Shown: positions 1 to 8,153 of the stretch, piece after piece
Layout: the number at the start of each line of letters is the position of its first letter
Position numbering within the stretch: the first letter of the stretch is position 1
Origin: Verrucomicrobiaceae bacterium UBA7681
Lineage (GTDB): Bacteria; Verrucomicrobiota; Verrucomicrobiia; Verrucomicrobiales; Verrucomicrobiaceae
DNA length: 64,000 bases
Assembly (NCBI GenBank): GCA_002482965.1
Contig: DLGZ01000027.1
Span: 1 to 64,000 of the forward strand
Reading direction: 5' to 3'
Translations under genes and position numbers: made by a program
The notes under the pieces: model-generated
Database searches by the model: none
The model's input: the letters and a program-made list of their open reading frames with translations, nothing else
Told to the model about the DNA's origin: nothing

Positions 1-2
1 TT

Positions 3-398
3 GGATCGCCGCTCAGAGCGCTGACAGATCCGCTCTACCTCGCGCATCAGGCACGCGAAATCGAAACTCACCGGTTATTGACGCTCTGTCCGGCGATGGC
101 CTGCTTGTTGTTGCTTGATCTGCGGCTTGCCGCTTCATCCAGGCTGTCTGTGGTCAATTGGAGGATGGTCTGGCAGGGGGTGGTTTGGATTGTCCTGGCC
201 ACGCTGATCCCGCTTTGGATTGTCTGGCGGCTGAGAGAGGTGAACATCGGCTCCCTGGCGCAGCGGCAGACAAGTCTGTGGCAGCTTGCTGCAGCGCACC
301 ATTTTGAACATCTGCTGGACTCTGTTTATGTGACTTTGCTTTCGGCATGGGCCTATTTGAGACTGGTGCGCAGGCGCACCTCTGCCAATTCACCATGA
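3..398 (+). CDS. C-terminal part of a membrane protein, cut by the window edge
   Basis: The reading frame is open from the first bases, so the gene starts upstream of the window; a TTG at 78 is not a convincing start. About 131 residues are visible. At least three hydrophobic stretches can be seen, including one around WIVLATLIPLWIVW and one near the C-terminus (DSVYVTLLSAWAYLRL), so it is an integral membrane protein. The stop codon overlaps the ATG of the next gene by four bases (ATGA), which implies co-transcription and translational coupling with the GT87-like gene. A role in polyisoprenoid-dependent glycan assembly is possible from that coupling. The family itself is not recognisable from the fragment. 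Confidence 0.6.
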   Translation, partial: GSPLRALTDPLYLAHQAREIETHRLLTLCPAMACLLLLDLRLAASSRLSVVNWRMVWQGVVWIVLATLIPLWIVWRLREVNIGSLAQRQTSLWQLAAAHHFEHLLDSVYVTLLSAWAYLRLVRRRTSANSP

Positions 399-1687
399 AG
401 CGTTCTTTGTTCCAAACCTTGCTGATGCGGATCATTCGAGTGGGTGCCGTTTTGTTTGCCGCCGCTTTTTTGGGTGTGGGGGCATTCTTTGCTCTGAGTG
501 AACCCCGGGGCTTTGATGGAAATGTGCGAAACGCGTTGTCCGGTTCACAAGATCTCCTGCTGCGTCACAATGAGGTGCGCATGCTCCTGATGGGGGAGAA
601 TATTTATCAACTCGACGCCTCCAAAGACCTCAATCTGCGCACCGCTAGCTTGCTTGGCGCGGGCCAGCTTGTAGGCGCAGATTACTTTCCATCCACGCTG
701 CTGCCAGTTCTGCTGATGGCCAAGCTGCCTTTCAATGCAGTCAAAACATTGTGGCTCATCATCAGCCTGGGATCATTGGTGCTGCTTGTTTGCACCATGC
801 GCTGGATGATGGCAGCGGGTGGCCCATGCAATGGGGATCAGATGCTGATGACCTGTCTCTGGATCTGTGGCATTCCATTCTGGAGCTGTCTTGCCATGGG
901 GCAGGCGTCCATTTTTTCAGTGGCGCTCACTCTGGCTGCATTCCGTGCCGACTGCGCCCGGCGGCCCCTGCTTGCCGGAGTGCTGCTCGCCTTAGGGGTG
1001 TTTAAATATGCGCTGATCTGGCCATTGGTGCTGTTTTTCTTCATCATGCAATGGCGCTGGCGCTGCCTGCTGGTCGGAGGGGGCATTCACGTTGGAGTGC
1101 ATTTGGTTCTATGCCGCATCATCAACGCGAATCCGATCACGATTTTCGCGGATGTCCTCAACGGCAACACGAGGGTCTTTAACAAGGACAGCCTGCTGAC
1201 GGTCTGGATGCCGTTTCGCTCATGGAACGTGATGTTTCCGAACCTTGCTGTTCCGGCTCAGCTCTCTGGAGCCATGCTCCTGTTGTTGATGCTGGGCGGG
1301 CTCCTGTGGCTTTGGCTGCGGAGAAAAAAAACCGATCACCACAACTTGATTCGATGGACGGCGGTGTTGCTCCTGCTGTCCCTCCTGGCGGTTAGCTCGC
1401 GAATTTTTTCCCACATGTATGGCTTGCCTGTGCTGTGGATCGCCTGCTCTCCCGCCCACCCTTCGCTGTCATGGTTCCAGCGATCTCGGCTCATCACTTT
1501 GGTTCTCTATCTTTGCTATGTGCCCAGTGGAGTGGATGATCTCGGCGTGTCGGAGCAGGTTCTGCAGGCTTTACGAATTGTGTTCAATCTGGTTCTCGCC
1601 GCTCTGGCGGTTGACCTTGGCGGGCTGCTGTTAGCCGGTGAACGATCTGCTGCTCAGCCCAGCAAGACGGCTGCATTGCGCACTTGA
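395..1687 (+). CDS. GT87-like (DUF2029) integral membrane glycosyltransferase
   Basis: A 430-residue protein with about ten hydrophobic segments. The layout is that of the GT87/DUF2029 family: an N-terminal membrane anchor, a large first loop (about residues 35-100, with an NIYQLD-type segment and YFPSTLLPVLLM), then GQASIFSVAL and a following A-G-x-L-L-A-L-G-x-F-K segment, which resemble the 'GQ...N' and 'KPQ' regions of the family. Such enzymes transfer mannose, arabinose or similar sugars from polyprenyl phosphate on the outer face of the membrane; the donor here is unknown. The ATG at 395 is chosen because it overlaps the preceding stop (ATGA); an in-frame upstream ATG at 347 would lie deep inside the upstream gene. 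The 3' end overlaps the convergent gene at 1654-2478 by 34 bp. Confidence 0.7.
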   Translation: MKRSLFQTLLMRIIRVGAVLFAAAFLGVGAFFALSEPRGFDGNVRNALSGSQDLLLRHNEVRMLLMGENIYQLDASKDLNLRTASLLGAGQLVGADYFPSTLLPVLLMAKLPFNAVKTLWLIISLGSLVLLVCTMRWMMAAGGPCNGDQMLMTCLWICGIPFWSCLAMGQASIFSVALTLAAFRADCARRPLLAGVLLALGVFKYALIWPLVLFFFIMQWRWRCLLVGGGIHVGVHLVLCRIINANPITIFADVLNGNTRVFNKDSLLTVWMPFRSWNVMFPNLAVPAQLSGAMLLLLMLGGLLWLWLRRKKTDHHNLIRWTAVLLLLSLLAVSSRIFSHMYGLPVLWIACSPAHPSLSWFQRSRLITLVLYLCYVPSGVDDLGVSEQVLQALRIVFNLVLAALAVDLGGLLLAGERSAAQPSKTAALRT

Positions 1688-2478
1688 ACTGCCTGCGTTT
1701 GTACTGGATCAAGCGCAGACTCCTGCATTTTCAGGCGGGCGGACTCCCAGTAGAACACAGGGGCGAATGAGCCAAACACGAGCCGCTCCAGAGGCCAGGT
1801 TTTGAGCAGGTTTTCCACGCCGCCCACGCCTTCGATCATCGCGAAATCGATCCACACGTTCGGGCATTCCTGCAAATCGTGAAGCAGCATGGTGGCGTTG
1901 GCATTGAGCAGCATGATACGCGAGTCCTTGATTTCCTGGAGGATGCCTGAGAGAGGCTTGAGATCGACCGGGGCCACACGCACCTGCGGGTTCTGAGTGC
2001 GTTCATTCTCCATCTGGATCACCAATTGCACCAGCAGATGGTGCTTTGCAGCGAGGGGGAGCAGCTGGCGAAAGGCAGGCGCTTGCAAGTCGTAGCCGTG
2101 ATAGTTTGGATGCAGGCGAATCACGCGCATGCCGTGATCTTCAGCGCAGCGTTTGACGTCATCCTGCCAGTCTGGCAGGGAAAGATTGATGGTGCCGCAG
2201 GGACGGAGAATGGAGTTTTGGCAGGCTTTGGCGAGCTCACGGTTCACATTCGCCACGTCACGCCGCAGCAGGCCTTCAAAGGCACCGGTCCAGGCCTCCG
2301 TCACGCCGCGCAGGGTCAGACGTTGAATGAATTCCTGGGGATTTTCAGCGCCAAGCTGCCGAAACGGATGGGAGCCCAGATAGACGTGGCAGTCAGTCAG
2401 TTTCGTCTCTTCCACCGCGCGCAGGGACGTGGCTGCAAGCATGGCGCTGGAGGTCAGCATGAAATTCCGGCGATTCAT
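1654..2478 (-). CDS. Exported amidohydrolase-fold protein with degenerate metal site
   Basis: A 274-residue protein starting MNRRNF followed by a short hydrophobic stretch to SLRA, a Tat-like leader. The rest resembles the Amidohydro_2 TIM-barrel family: a first strand TDCHVYLGSHP, then RLHPNYHGYD and a C-terminal VFGSFAPVFYWES. In active family members these positions read D-x-H-x-H and G-[ST]-D-x-P. Here the second His of HxH is Tyr and the catalytic Asp region is GSFAP, so the usual metal and base ligands look lost. It may be a non-catalytic or altered member. It overlaps the convergent GT87-like gene at its 3' end. The fold call is moderately sure; the function is unknown. Confidence 0.65.
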   Translation of the reverse strand: MNRRNFMLTSSAMLAATSLRAVEETKLTDCHVYLGSHPFRQLGAENPQEFIQRLTLRGVTEAWTGAFEGLLRRDVANVNRELAKACQNSILRPCGTINLSLPDWQDDVKRCAEDHGMRVIRLHPNYHGYDLQAPAFRQLLPLAAKHHLLVQLVIQMENERTQNPQVRVAPVDLKPLSGILQEIKDSRIMLLNANATMLLHDLQECPNVWIDFAMIEGVGGVENLLKTWPLERLVFGSFAPVFYWESARLKMQESALDPVQTQAVQVRNAAVLLG

Positions 2479-2569
2479 GCCGGTAGTTTGAACGATTCGG
2501 GGGCTGTGAAAAGCATTTCCTCCTGCCTTGCGCTGTTTTGATGCGTGCGTAGCCTTGCCGCATATTCCG

Positions 2570-2920
2570 ATGAACTGGTACTACAACAACGCAGGCGCAG
2601 CCGAGGGTCCCATGGATGACCAGGCGATGACCGAGCTGGTCCGTGCCAAAAAGCTGTCTTCGGATTCTCTGATCTGGCATGCAGGACTGGAAGCGTGGCA
2701 GACGGTGGCCGTGCTGGCACCTGCCTGGTGGGAGGCATCGTTGCCGACCCCGGCAGGCCGAGCTGCGCCTGTGGCGGCCAAGAAGCCTGCCGAAGTAAAA
2801 TCGGACTCAAGTGTTCGCAGGCTGGCCGGGCCGAACGCCCCGAACACTGAAGCCGCTGAGACCAAATCAGGCGGTGGATTCCTGAAGCGTCTCTTTGGCT
2901 TCGGCAAAAAGAAGGACTGA
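2570..2920 (+). CDS. Small GYF_2-domain protein
   Basis: A 116-residue protein beginning MNWYYNNAGAAEGPMD, the typical start of the GYF_2 domain (W-Y-Y-x-x-x-G-x-x-x-G-P). The domain spans about residues 1-55 and ends in LIWHAGLEAWQTV. GYF_2 domains are predicted peptide-binding adaptors at the N-terminus of many PVC and bacteroidete proteins. The remaining half is Ala/Pro/Lys rich, probably disordered, and ends in a basic FGFGKKKD tail. The start at 2570 is preferred because the domain begins exactly there; a start at 2528 adds residues with no domain match. It lies between two minus-strand genes, two bases before the end of the next one, so it is probably monocistronic. Confidence 0.75.
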   Translation: MNWYYNNAGAAEGPMDDQAMTELVRAKKLSSDSLIWHAGLEAWQTVAVLAPAWWEASLPTPAGRAAPVAAKKPAEVKSDSSVRRLAGPNAPNTEAAETKSGGGFLKRLFGFGKKKD

Positions 2921-2922
2921 CC

Positions 2923-3708
2923 TCACGCTTTGATGCCTTTGGCCTGCAGGATGGGCAGCATAAGACCGCGCAGATTGTCGCAGAAGATCTTTTGTTTGTC
3001 GGCATCGCTGATCTGCGCGCCGTGGACTTTCGCCAGCTGGCTGGCGAAGCTGCGCCCGCCGCAGTCGCTGCCGTAGATGACGCGCCCGGTGCCGAGCTCC
3101 CGCACCGCCATCTCCGTGAAACCTGCCGTGGGATCTGAGCCGGCGAGATCGGCATAGAGATTGGTTTGGGCGCGAATGGCACGAATACCCAGTTCCCAGG
3201 TGCCGCCGGTGTGGCCGCAGATGATGGGCACATCAGGAAAGCGTTTTGCCAGCGCGACGAGATCGTCCGGGGTCGATTCGCCGGGGTAGTTGGAGGTGGT
3301 TTTGAACCAGGTGTGCTGGAAGATGACGGCTTTCAGCTCGGCGGCGCGGCGGATGATCGAATCGATGGCGGCCACGTTGCATCTTTCCGCCACCCAAAGC
3401 TTCACGCCCACCATCGGGCCGTTGGCCACGCAGCGTTCCAGCTCCGCGAGGCTTTCCTCAGGATGCTTGGCGCTGAGATAGACAAATCCAAAGGCGCGAT
3501 CAGGGAACTTGGCGATGGCGCGCAGGACTTCATTGTTCTGCTGCACCAGATCAGCGGGGGAGGGATCCTGCGACCATTTCAAGCCCATGTAAACGCACAG
3601 CCGCTCGATGCCCATGCGGTCGGCATAGACGAGCAGCGCCTTGAGGCGTTCCTCCGGCGTGAGGCCGGGGACACCGGACATGTGGCAGTGCAGATCCCAA
3701 ATGCGCAT
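2923..3708 (-). CDS. Amidohydrolase family (Amidohydro_2) metal-dependent hydrolase
   Basis: A 261-residue cytosolic TIM-barrel protein without a signal peptide. Metal-ligand motifs of the Amidohydro_2/ACMSD-like family can be seen in order: DLHCHMSG (HxH) at residues 5-12, GVKLW for the mid-barrel Lys strand, VIFQHTWFK and ICGHTGG for the next two His ligands, and IYGSDCGG for the catalytic Asp near residue 215. The substrate cannot be named; family members are decarboxylases or hydrolases of small cyclic or aromatic carboxylates. It diverges from the enolase-superfamily gene at 3787, only 78 bp away, so both may use one control region and act on related sugar-acid or carboxylate substrates. 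In contrast to the neighbour at 1654, its active site looks complete. Confidence 0.75.
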   Translation of the reverse strand: MRIWDLHCHMSGVPGLTPEERLKALLVYADRMGIERLCVYMGLKWSQDPSPADLVQQNNEVLRAIAKFPDRAFGFVYLSAKHPEESLAELERCVANGPMVGVKLWVAERCNVAAIDSIIRRAAELKAVIFQHTWFKTTSNYPGESTPDDLVALAKRFPDVPIICGHTGGTWELGIRAIRAQTNLYADLAGSDPTAGFTEMAVRELGTGRVIYGSDCGGRSFASQLAKVHGAQISDADKQKIFCDNLRGLMLPILQAKGIKA

Positions 3709-3786
3709 GGGGATGAATGAAGCGGAAGCACATCACCACGGCAATGTTTTCTTTGCGAGCTTGCTGAGGCGCTTCATTTTGAACTC

Positions 3787-5187
3787 ATGCCCACCACCAA
3801 ACCCACTGACGTCCGAGTCACCACCGCCGAAGTTTTCTTCCTGCCCGTCACGATGCGTGTGCCGCTGAAGTTTGGCCCGGAGACTGTGGCGAATGTCGTT
3901 TGCCTGCGGGTGCGAGTGACGGTGGCGGACCGGGCTGGCAAAACGGCGCAGGGCTGGGGTGAAACGCCGCTCAGCGTGTCATGGGTCTGGCCCAGTACAC
4001 TGAGTGTGGCGGTGCGGGCGCAGCGCATGCAGGATTTTTCCACACTGCTGGCCAAGCGGCTGGTGGAGAGCGGCTTTACCGGCCATCCGATGGAGATCGG
4101 CCAGGATTTCATGCACGGCCCGTTGGCGGCGACCTTGAAGGAGGCCAATGCGGCTGCGGGCGGGGATGAAATGCCCTACCTCGGTTCTCTTGTGGCCTTC
4201 AGCGCCTTCGACATCGCCGTGCATGATGCGTATGGCGTGCTGCACAATTGTGACATCTACTCCACATACAACGCGGAGTTCATGAACCGTGATCTGTCTG
4301 CGTTCATCACACCGGAAGAGGGCAGCAGCATTGATTTCAAGGGGCGCTATCCGCAGGACTACCTCGTGATGGATGCACCGAAGCAGTTGCCAGTGTGGCA
4401 TCTCGTGGGAGGTGTGGACGCGCTGGAGGCAGCGGATTTGAATGGCACGGAACCGAAAGACGAGCACCCGCTGCTGCTGGCAGACTGGATCAAACGCGAC
4501 GGCTTGAAATGCCTCAAAGTGAAGCTGCGCGGCACGGATGCGGCATGGGATTTTGAACGCATGCAGCGCATTGGACGAATCGGTTTCGCCGGTGGCGTCA
4601 AATGGCTGAGCGCGGACTTCAACTGCACCGTCAAGGAACCCGGTTATGTGAATGACATTCTCGACCGTCTACTGCGCGACGAGCCGGAGATCTTTGCCCG
4701 CACCTTGTATGTGGAGCAGCCGTTTCCGTATGATCTGGAGGCGCATCAAATCGACGTGCGCAGCGTCTCGGCGCGCAAGCCGTTGTTCCTCGATGAAAGC
4801 GCGCATGACTGGGAGTTCGTGCGCCTGGGCCGCCGCCTCGGCTGGTCTGGTGTGGCCTTGAAGACCTGCAAAACGCAGACCGGTGCCTTGCTGAGCCTGT
4901 GCTGGGCCAAAGCGCATGGCATGCCGCTCATGGTGCAGGATCTGACGAATCCGATGCTGGCGATGATTCCGCACGTGCGCCTAGCCGCCCATGCGGGAAC
5001 GATTCAGGGCGTGGAGTGCAATGCGATGCAGTTCTATCCTGATGCGTCACTGCCCGAGCAGGAGATTCACCCGGGCCTGTTCCAGCGTCGCAACGGCATT
5101 GTGGACCTGAGTACAATCAGTGGCCCCGGCTTCGGCTATCGTGCAGATGAAGTGAAGCGTGTGCTTACTCCAGCTCCTCAATCGTGA
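3787..5187 (+). CDS. Enolase-superfamily enzyme (mandelate racemase/muconate lactonizing type)
   Basis: A 466-residue protein with the enolase-superfamily plan: an N-terminal capping domain (about 8-150) and a C-terminal barrel. Visible active-site elements are LKVKLRG with K244-x-K246, SADFNC with D277 and N279, YVEQPFPYDLE with E310, FLDESAHD with D337/E338, and VALKTCKTQ with K359. This matches the MR/MLE subgroup that abstracts a proton alpha to a carboxylate with Mg2+ (racemases, cycloisomerases, sugar-acid dehydratases). It is longer than the usual 360-400 residues because of an insertion around 160-240. The substrate is unknown; divergence from an amidohydrolase gene suggests carboxylate catabolism. 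Its stop overlaps the convergent cNMP/FHA gene by 23 bp. Confidence 0.75.
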   Translation: MPTTKPTDVRVTTAEVFFLPVTMRVPLKFGPETVANVVCLRVRVTVADRAGKTAQGWGETPLSVSWVWPSTLSVAVRAQRMQDFSTLLAKRLVESGFTGHPMEIGQDFMHGPLAATLKEANAAAGGDEMPYLGSLVAFSAFDIAVHDAYGVLHNCDIYSTYNAEFMNRDLSAFITPEEGSSIDFKGRYPQDYLVMDAPKQLPVWHLVGGVDALEAADLNGTEPKDEHPLLLADWIKRDGLKCLKVKLRGTDAAWDFERMQRIGRIGFAGGVKWLSADFNCTVKEPGYVNDILDRLLRDEPEIFARTLYVEQPFPYDLEAHQIDVRSVSARKPLFLDESAHDWEFVRLGRRLGWSGVALKTCKTQTGALLSLCWAKAHGMPLMVQDLTNPMLAMIPHVRLAAHAGTIQGVECNAMQFYPDASLPEQEIHPGLFQRRNGIVDLSTISGPGFGYRADEVKRVLTPAPQS

Positions 5188-5944
5188 TCGTGTAGCGGTG
5201 CGGGCTGTCGGCGTTGCCGAAGATGATTTTGTTTTCGCCGGTTTTCAGCAGGCTGGTGATGCAGCCTGCATCGACGCTGACGTGCTCGCCGTTCACCCAG
5301 GAGCCGAGTTTGCTGCCGCGGTCGCGCAGGACGAAATGACCGTGCTCGAAATCGATCTCACAATGATTGCGCGAGAGCTGATAAGGATGCTGCTCCTCGA
5401 TGGAAAGATCGTTGCGGGCGAGCGATGACACTGCGGTGTCGAAGTAGGTGCGGCCAACGCGGAAGGGAAGCTTGGTGATCGTTTTCTCCACCGGAGGAAG
5501 GTCAAGACCGGTTTCATCGTAGTGCGAACGAAGCTTCACCCGGAAGACAGGCTCCTTGGCCGGCTTGGGTTTGGTCACCAGCGGCACGGTGGCATTGGTG
5601 GTCGTGGTCAGCAGCAGGTCGGTCCTGCGGATGCGCTCGAACAGCGTGGCGAGATACACATGCAGGCGGTCGGAGCGCTGGATGATCTGCTGTTCGAACT
5701 CCGCTTCAGCAATCGTTTCCAGCGAGGTATTCTCCAGCGCAGTGGCGGTGGCGGAGCGCGGGCGGTCCATGATCATGCCCATCTCCCCGAAAATTTCACC
5801 CGGACCGATCTGGGCGAGTGACTGGACGCCATGGGAGGTGTTGATGGAGATCTCGACCAATCCGCTGACAATGAAGTAGGCCTCCTTGGATTTGTCGTTT
5901 TCACGAAAAATGACCTGACCTCGTTGGAAATGCTCGGTTGCCAT
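5165..5944 (-). CDS. Cyclic-nucleotide-binding domain fused to FHA domain
   Basis: A 259-residue protein. Residues 1-115 form a Crp-type cNMP-binding domain, with the phosphate-binding cassette around G49-E50 to R63-S64-A65 (FGEMGM...RPRSATA). Residues 135-255 form an FHA domain, with FRVGR (G164-R165), LSRNHCEI (S191-R192-N193-H194) and WVNG (N218-G219), the residues that contact phosphothreonine in FHA domains. No helix-turn-helix is present, so it is not a Crp-type transcription factor. It looks like an adaptor coupling a nucleotide signal to phosphoprotein binding. The ATG at 5944 is preferred over a TTG at 5980 because the domain begins there. No kinase gene is adjacent. Confidence 0.8.
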   Translation of the reverse strand: MATEHFQRGQVIFRENDKSKEAYFIVSGLVEISINTSHGVQSLAQIGPGEIFGEMGMIMDRPRSATATALENTSLETIAEAEFEQQIIQRSDRLHVYLATLFERIRRTDLLLTTTTNATVPLVTKPKPAKEPVFRVKLRSHYDETGLDLPPVEKTITKLPFRVGRTYFDTAVSSLARNDLSIEEQHPYQLSRNHCEIDFEHGHFVLRDRGSKLGSWVNGEHVSVDAGCITSLLKTGENKIIFGNADSPHRYTITIEELE

Positions 5945-5997
5945 AAGTGCGGAGGATATGGGGTGGCCCTGCAAGGTCAAGCTTCAGGTCGGATAGT

Positions 5998-6645
5998 TTA
6001 GAGGCGCCTAATCAGCACGCCGCGGATCCGTGACTGCGTGGTATAGCTGGCGAAGCCGAAGGGGACGCATTTTTCAATGTCGCCGGTTCGCAGGCCAAGC
6101 CTGCGGCCTTTGATGCTGGTATTGACGAACAGCTTGTCATTGATCCAGGCCTGCAGGTCATCATCGCGCACTTCGATTCGCACCTTGTGCCAGCGGTTGT
6201 TTTCAAAGTAGGCGTTGCCACGAGTGTTGTTCTCGCCGGCATCCATATCATCGATGCTGGAGATGCCCACGAGGGTGCCACCCCAGCCGCCGACGATCAG
6301 CGAGACATGAGAATCATTCACCGGAAACGTCACAGTGCCGAAGAAGTCATTCCCCTCCACCCGCATGGCCTCGTATTCGATGGCATAGCGTGTGATCGGC
6401 AGGCCGGCGGACTTCCATGCATCAAATCGTACGCCGGTCATTGGCTGGCCGGGCTGCAAGGTGATCTCGCCATCGTGGATCAAAACTTTGCCTTCTTCGG
6501 GTATGCCGGATGCCTTCCAGGCAGGTGCAAACTCGTCCGAGAGCAGTTTCCACTCGCTGCGGGGGGCTGGGCCGCAGTGCGTGAGCACAAAAAAGAGGCA
6601 GAGCCATGCGGCCCTGCCTCCGAGAAATTTGATGAAACTGTGCAT
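5998..6645 (-). CDS. DUF1080-like (concanavalin-fold) lipoprotein
   Basis: A 215-residue protein with a lipoprotein signal: basic N-terminus, hydrophobic core WLCLFFVLTHC, lipobox L-T-H-C with Cys at residue 24. The mature part looks like the DUF1080/3-keto-disaccharide hydrolase jelly-roll (LLSDEFAPAWKASG, ITLQPGQPMTGVRF, NRWHKVRIEV, LQAWINDKLFVN). These domains bind or hydrolyse carbohydrates on the cell surface. Its ATG shares one base with the stop of the upstream PQQ-propeller gene (TGATG), so the two form an operon. The enzymatic activity of this copy is not established. Confidence 0.7.
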   Translation of the reverse strand: MHSFIKFLGGRAAWLCLFFVLTHCGPAPRSEWKLLSDEFAPAWKASGIPEEGKVLIHDGEITLQPGQPMTGVRFDAWKSAGLPITRYAIEYEAMRVEGNDFFGTVTFPVNDSHVSLIVGGWGGTLVGISSIDDMDAGENNTRGNAYFENNRWHKVRIEVRDDDLQAWINDKLFVNTSIKGRRLGLRTGDIEKCVPFGFASYTTQSRIRGVLIRRL

Positions 6646-8057
6646 CAGCCTTTCACATCGTAGCAGGAGATGAACTCCTGGTCACGCAAGTAAAGCTTGC
6701 CGTTGCTGATGACGGGATGCGTCCAGATCTTGCCCTTGGGATTGCGCTGTGAGGAGGTGGCTTCGAGTTTGAAGTTGCTGATCTCCTGCCAGCCTTTTTT
6801 AGAGGCTTCCACAAGGGCGACCGTACCGGAGTCTTCCGAGAGGCAGTAGAGCTTGCCATCTGCGCTGGTCACCGCACCTTTGCCAATGCCTTTGTCCTGC
6901 CAGACGATGTCCCCGGTTTTGAAATCCTGGCAGGTCCAGCCGCCCTTGTCGGAGTGGCCATAGAGCATGCCGTCGATGAGAATCACGCCGCCATGGTGAT
7001 TGACCATGTTGGTGTTGGAGTAAACTTCCGTGACGCTGCCACCGTCGATTTTCACCGACTTGCAACCGACGCCATAACCAGCGGCCACATACACCTGACC
7101 GTCGTTGTAGATGGGGGTTGGAATCACGGCGGTTTTGCCGGGGAATTCGGTCTTCCAGAGCACCTTGCCCGTTTTGGAGACACCCAGAATGCTGTTCATG
7201 AGAAGCTGCACATATTCGCGTTCACCACCCTGAGTGATGGGGATCACGGAGGAATACTGTGCGTTTTCAGTCACGTCGCTGGTCTGCCATACGACCTTGC
7301 CGGTCTTCGCATCCAGTGCAGCGACGGCACCTTGTGCACCGCCGGGGGTCACGATGACGAGATCACCATCCACGAGCGGAGACTCGGTGTAGCCCCAGCC
7401 CTGAACTTTGCCGCCGAGATCCTTGGTGAGGCTCTTTTTCCAGACTTCCTTGCCCGTCGCAGCATCGGCACAGATGATTTCGCCAGTGCCGCCGGTGGCA
7501 TAGACCATGCCGTTGGCGACGGTGGGGGTGGCGCGCGGCCCATCACCCCAGCCGTTTTTCAGAATCGGGCCGACGGCGGTTTCCCACAGTTTTTTGCCGG
7601 TGGCAGTGTCGATGCAGATGAGCTTCTCTTCGGCATCGTAGAGGCCCATGGTGTAAAGCTTGCCACCGACAACGGCGAAACCGGAATAGCCAAGCCCGCC
7701 ATCTTCATTCACCCACAGGCGCTTCGGACCGCCAGAGGGCCACTTTTTGAGCAGTCCCGTTTCCTTCGAGACATCGTCACGACCGGGGCCGCGCCATTGC
7801 GGCCAGTCGCCTGGAGCAGCCCCGCCCGGGCTGCTGGAGGAACCGCCGAGGAGAGCCTGATCTGCCTTGCTGAGGGAGGTGACCGCTAGTGTGAGCAGGG
7901 CGCCGTTTTCACGCTTCAGGGTGACTTTGCCTCCTGCTACACTGACGAGTTCGGCTCTGATTTCGTGGGCACCTGAGGCGTCCTTCCAGATGCGGATTTC
8001 AGCGCTGGCCCCGAGGGTCAGGCAAAGTGAAAGCAAAACGGTGGTAGTGATCTTCAT
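6645..8057 (-). CDS. Secreted SHD1 plus PQQ-like beta-propeller protein
   Basis: A 470-residue protein. The start at 8057 gives a clean Sec signal peptide (MKITTTVLLSLCLTLGASA); an upstream start at 8087 would disrupt it. After the signal comes an SHD1-like small domain (about 22-70, EIRIWKDASG...VTLKRENG), common at the N-terminus of Verrucomicrobia/Planctomycetes exported proteins. Then follow PQQ-type propeller blades with repeated Trp-docking segments such as GKKLWETAVG, GKEVWKKSL, GKVVWQTSD, GKVLWKTEF and GDIVWQDKG. The propeller has no adjacent dehydrogenase, so it is more likely a binding scaffold than an alcohol dehydrogenase. It is the first gene of a two-gene operon with the DUF1080-like lipoprotein. 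Confidence 0.8.
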   Translation of the reverse strand: MKITTTVLLSLCLTLGASAEIRIWKDASGAHEIRAELVSVAGGKVTLKRENGALLTLAVTSLSKADQALLGGSSSSPGGAAPGDWPQWRGPGRDDVSKETGLLKKWPSGGPKRLWVNEDGGLGYSGFAVVGGKLYTMGLYDAEEKLICIDTATGKKLWETAVGPILKNGWGDGPRATPTVANGMVYATGGTGEIICADAATGKEVWKKSLTKDLGGKVQGWGYTESPLVDGDLVIVTPGGAQGAVAALDAKTGKVVWQTSDVTENAQYSSVIPITQGGEREYVQLLMNSILGVSKTGKVLWKTEFPGKTAVIPTPIYNDGQVYVAAGYGVGCKSVKIDGGSVTEVYSNTNMVNHHGGVILIDGMLYGHSDKGGWTCQDFKTGDIVWQDKGIGKGAVTSADGKLYCLSEDSGTVALVEASKKGWQEISNFKLEATSSQRNPKGKIWTHPVISNGKLYLRDQEFISCYDVKG

Positions 8058-8153
8058 GAATTGGTGGGAATGGGCGACTAGCTTCAAACGTGTGATGAAC
8101 CTCGGGTTTTAGCACAGACTGCCACTTTCGCTGCATTCTATGCTTGGGAGTGT

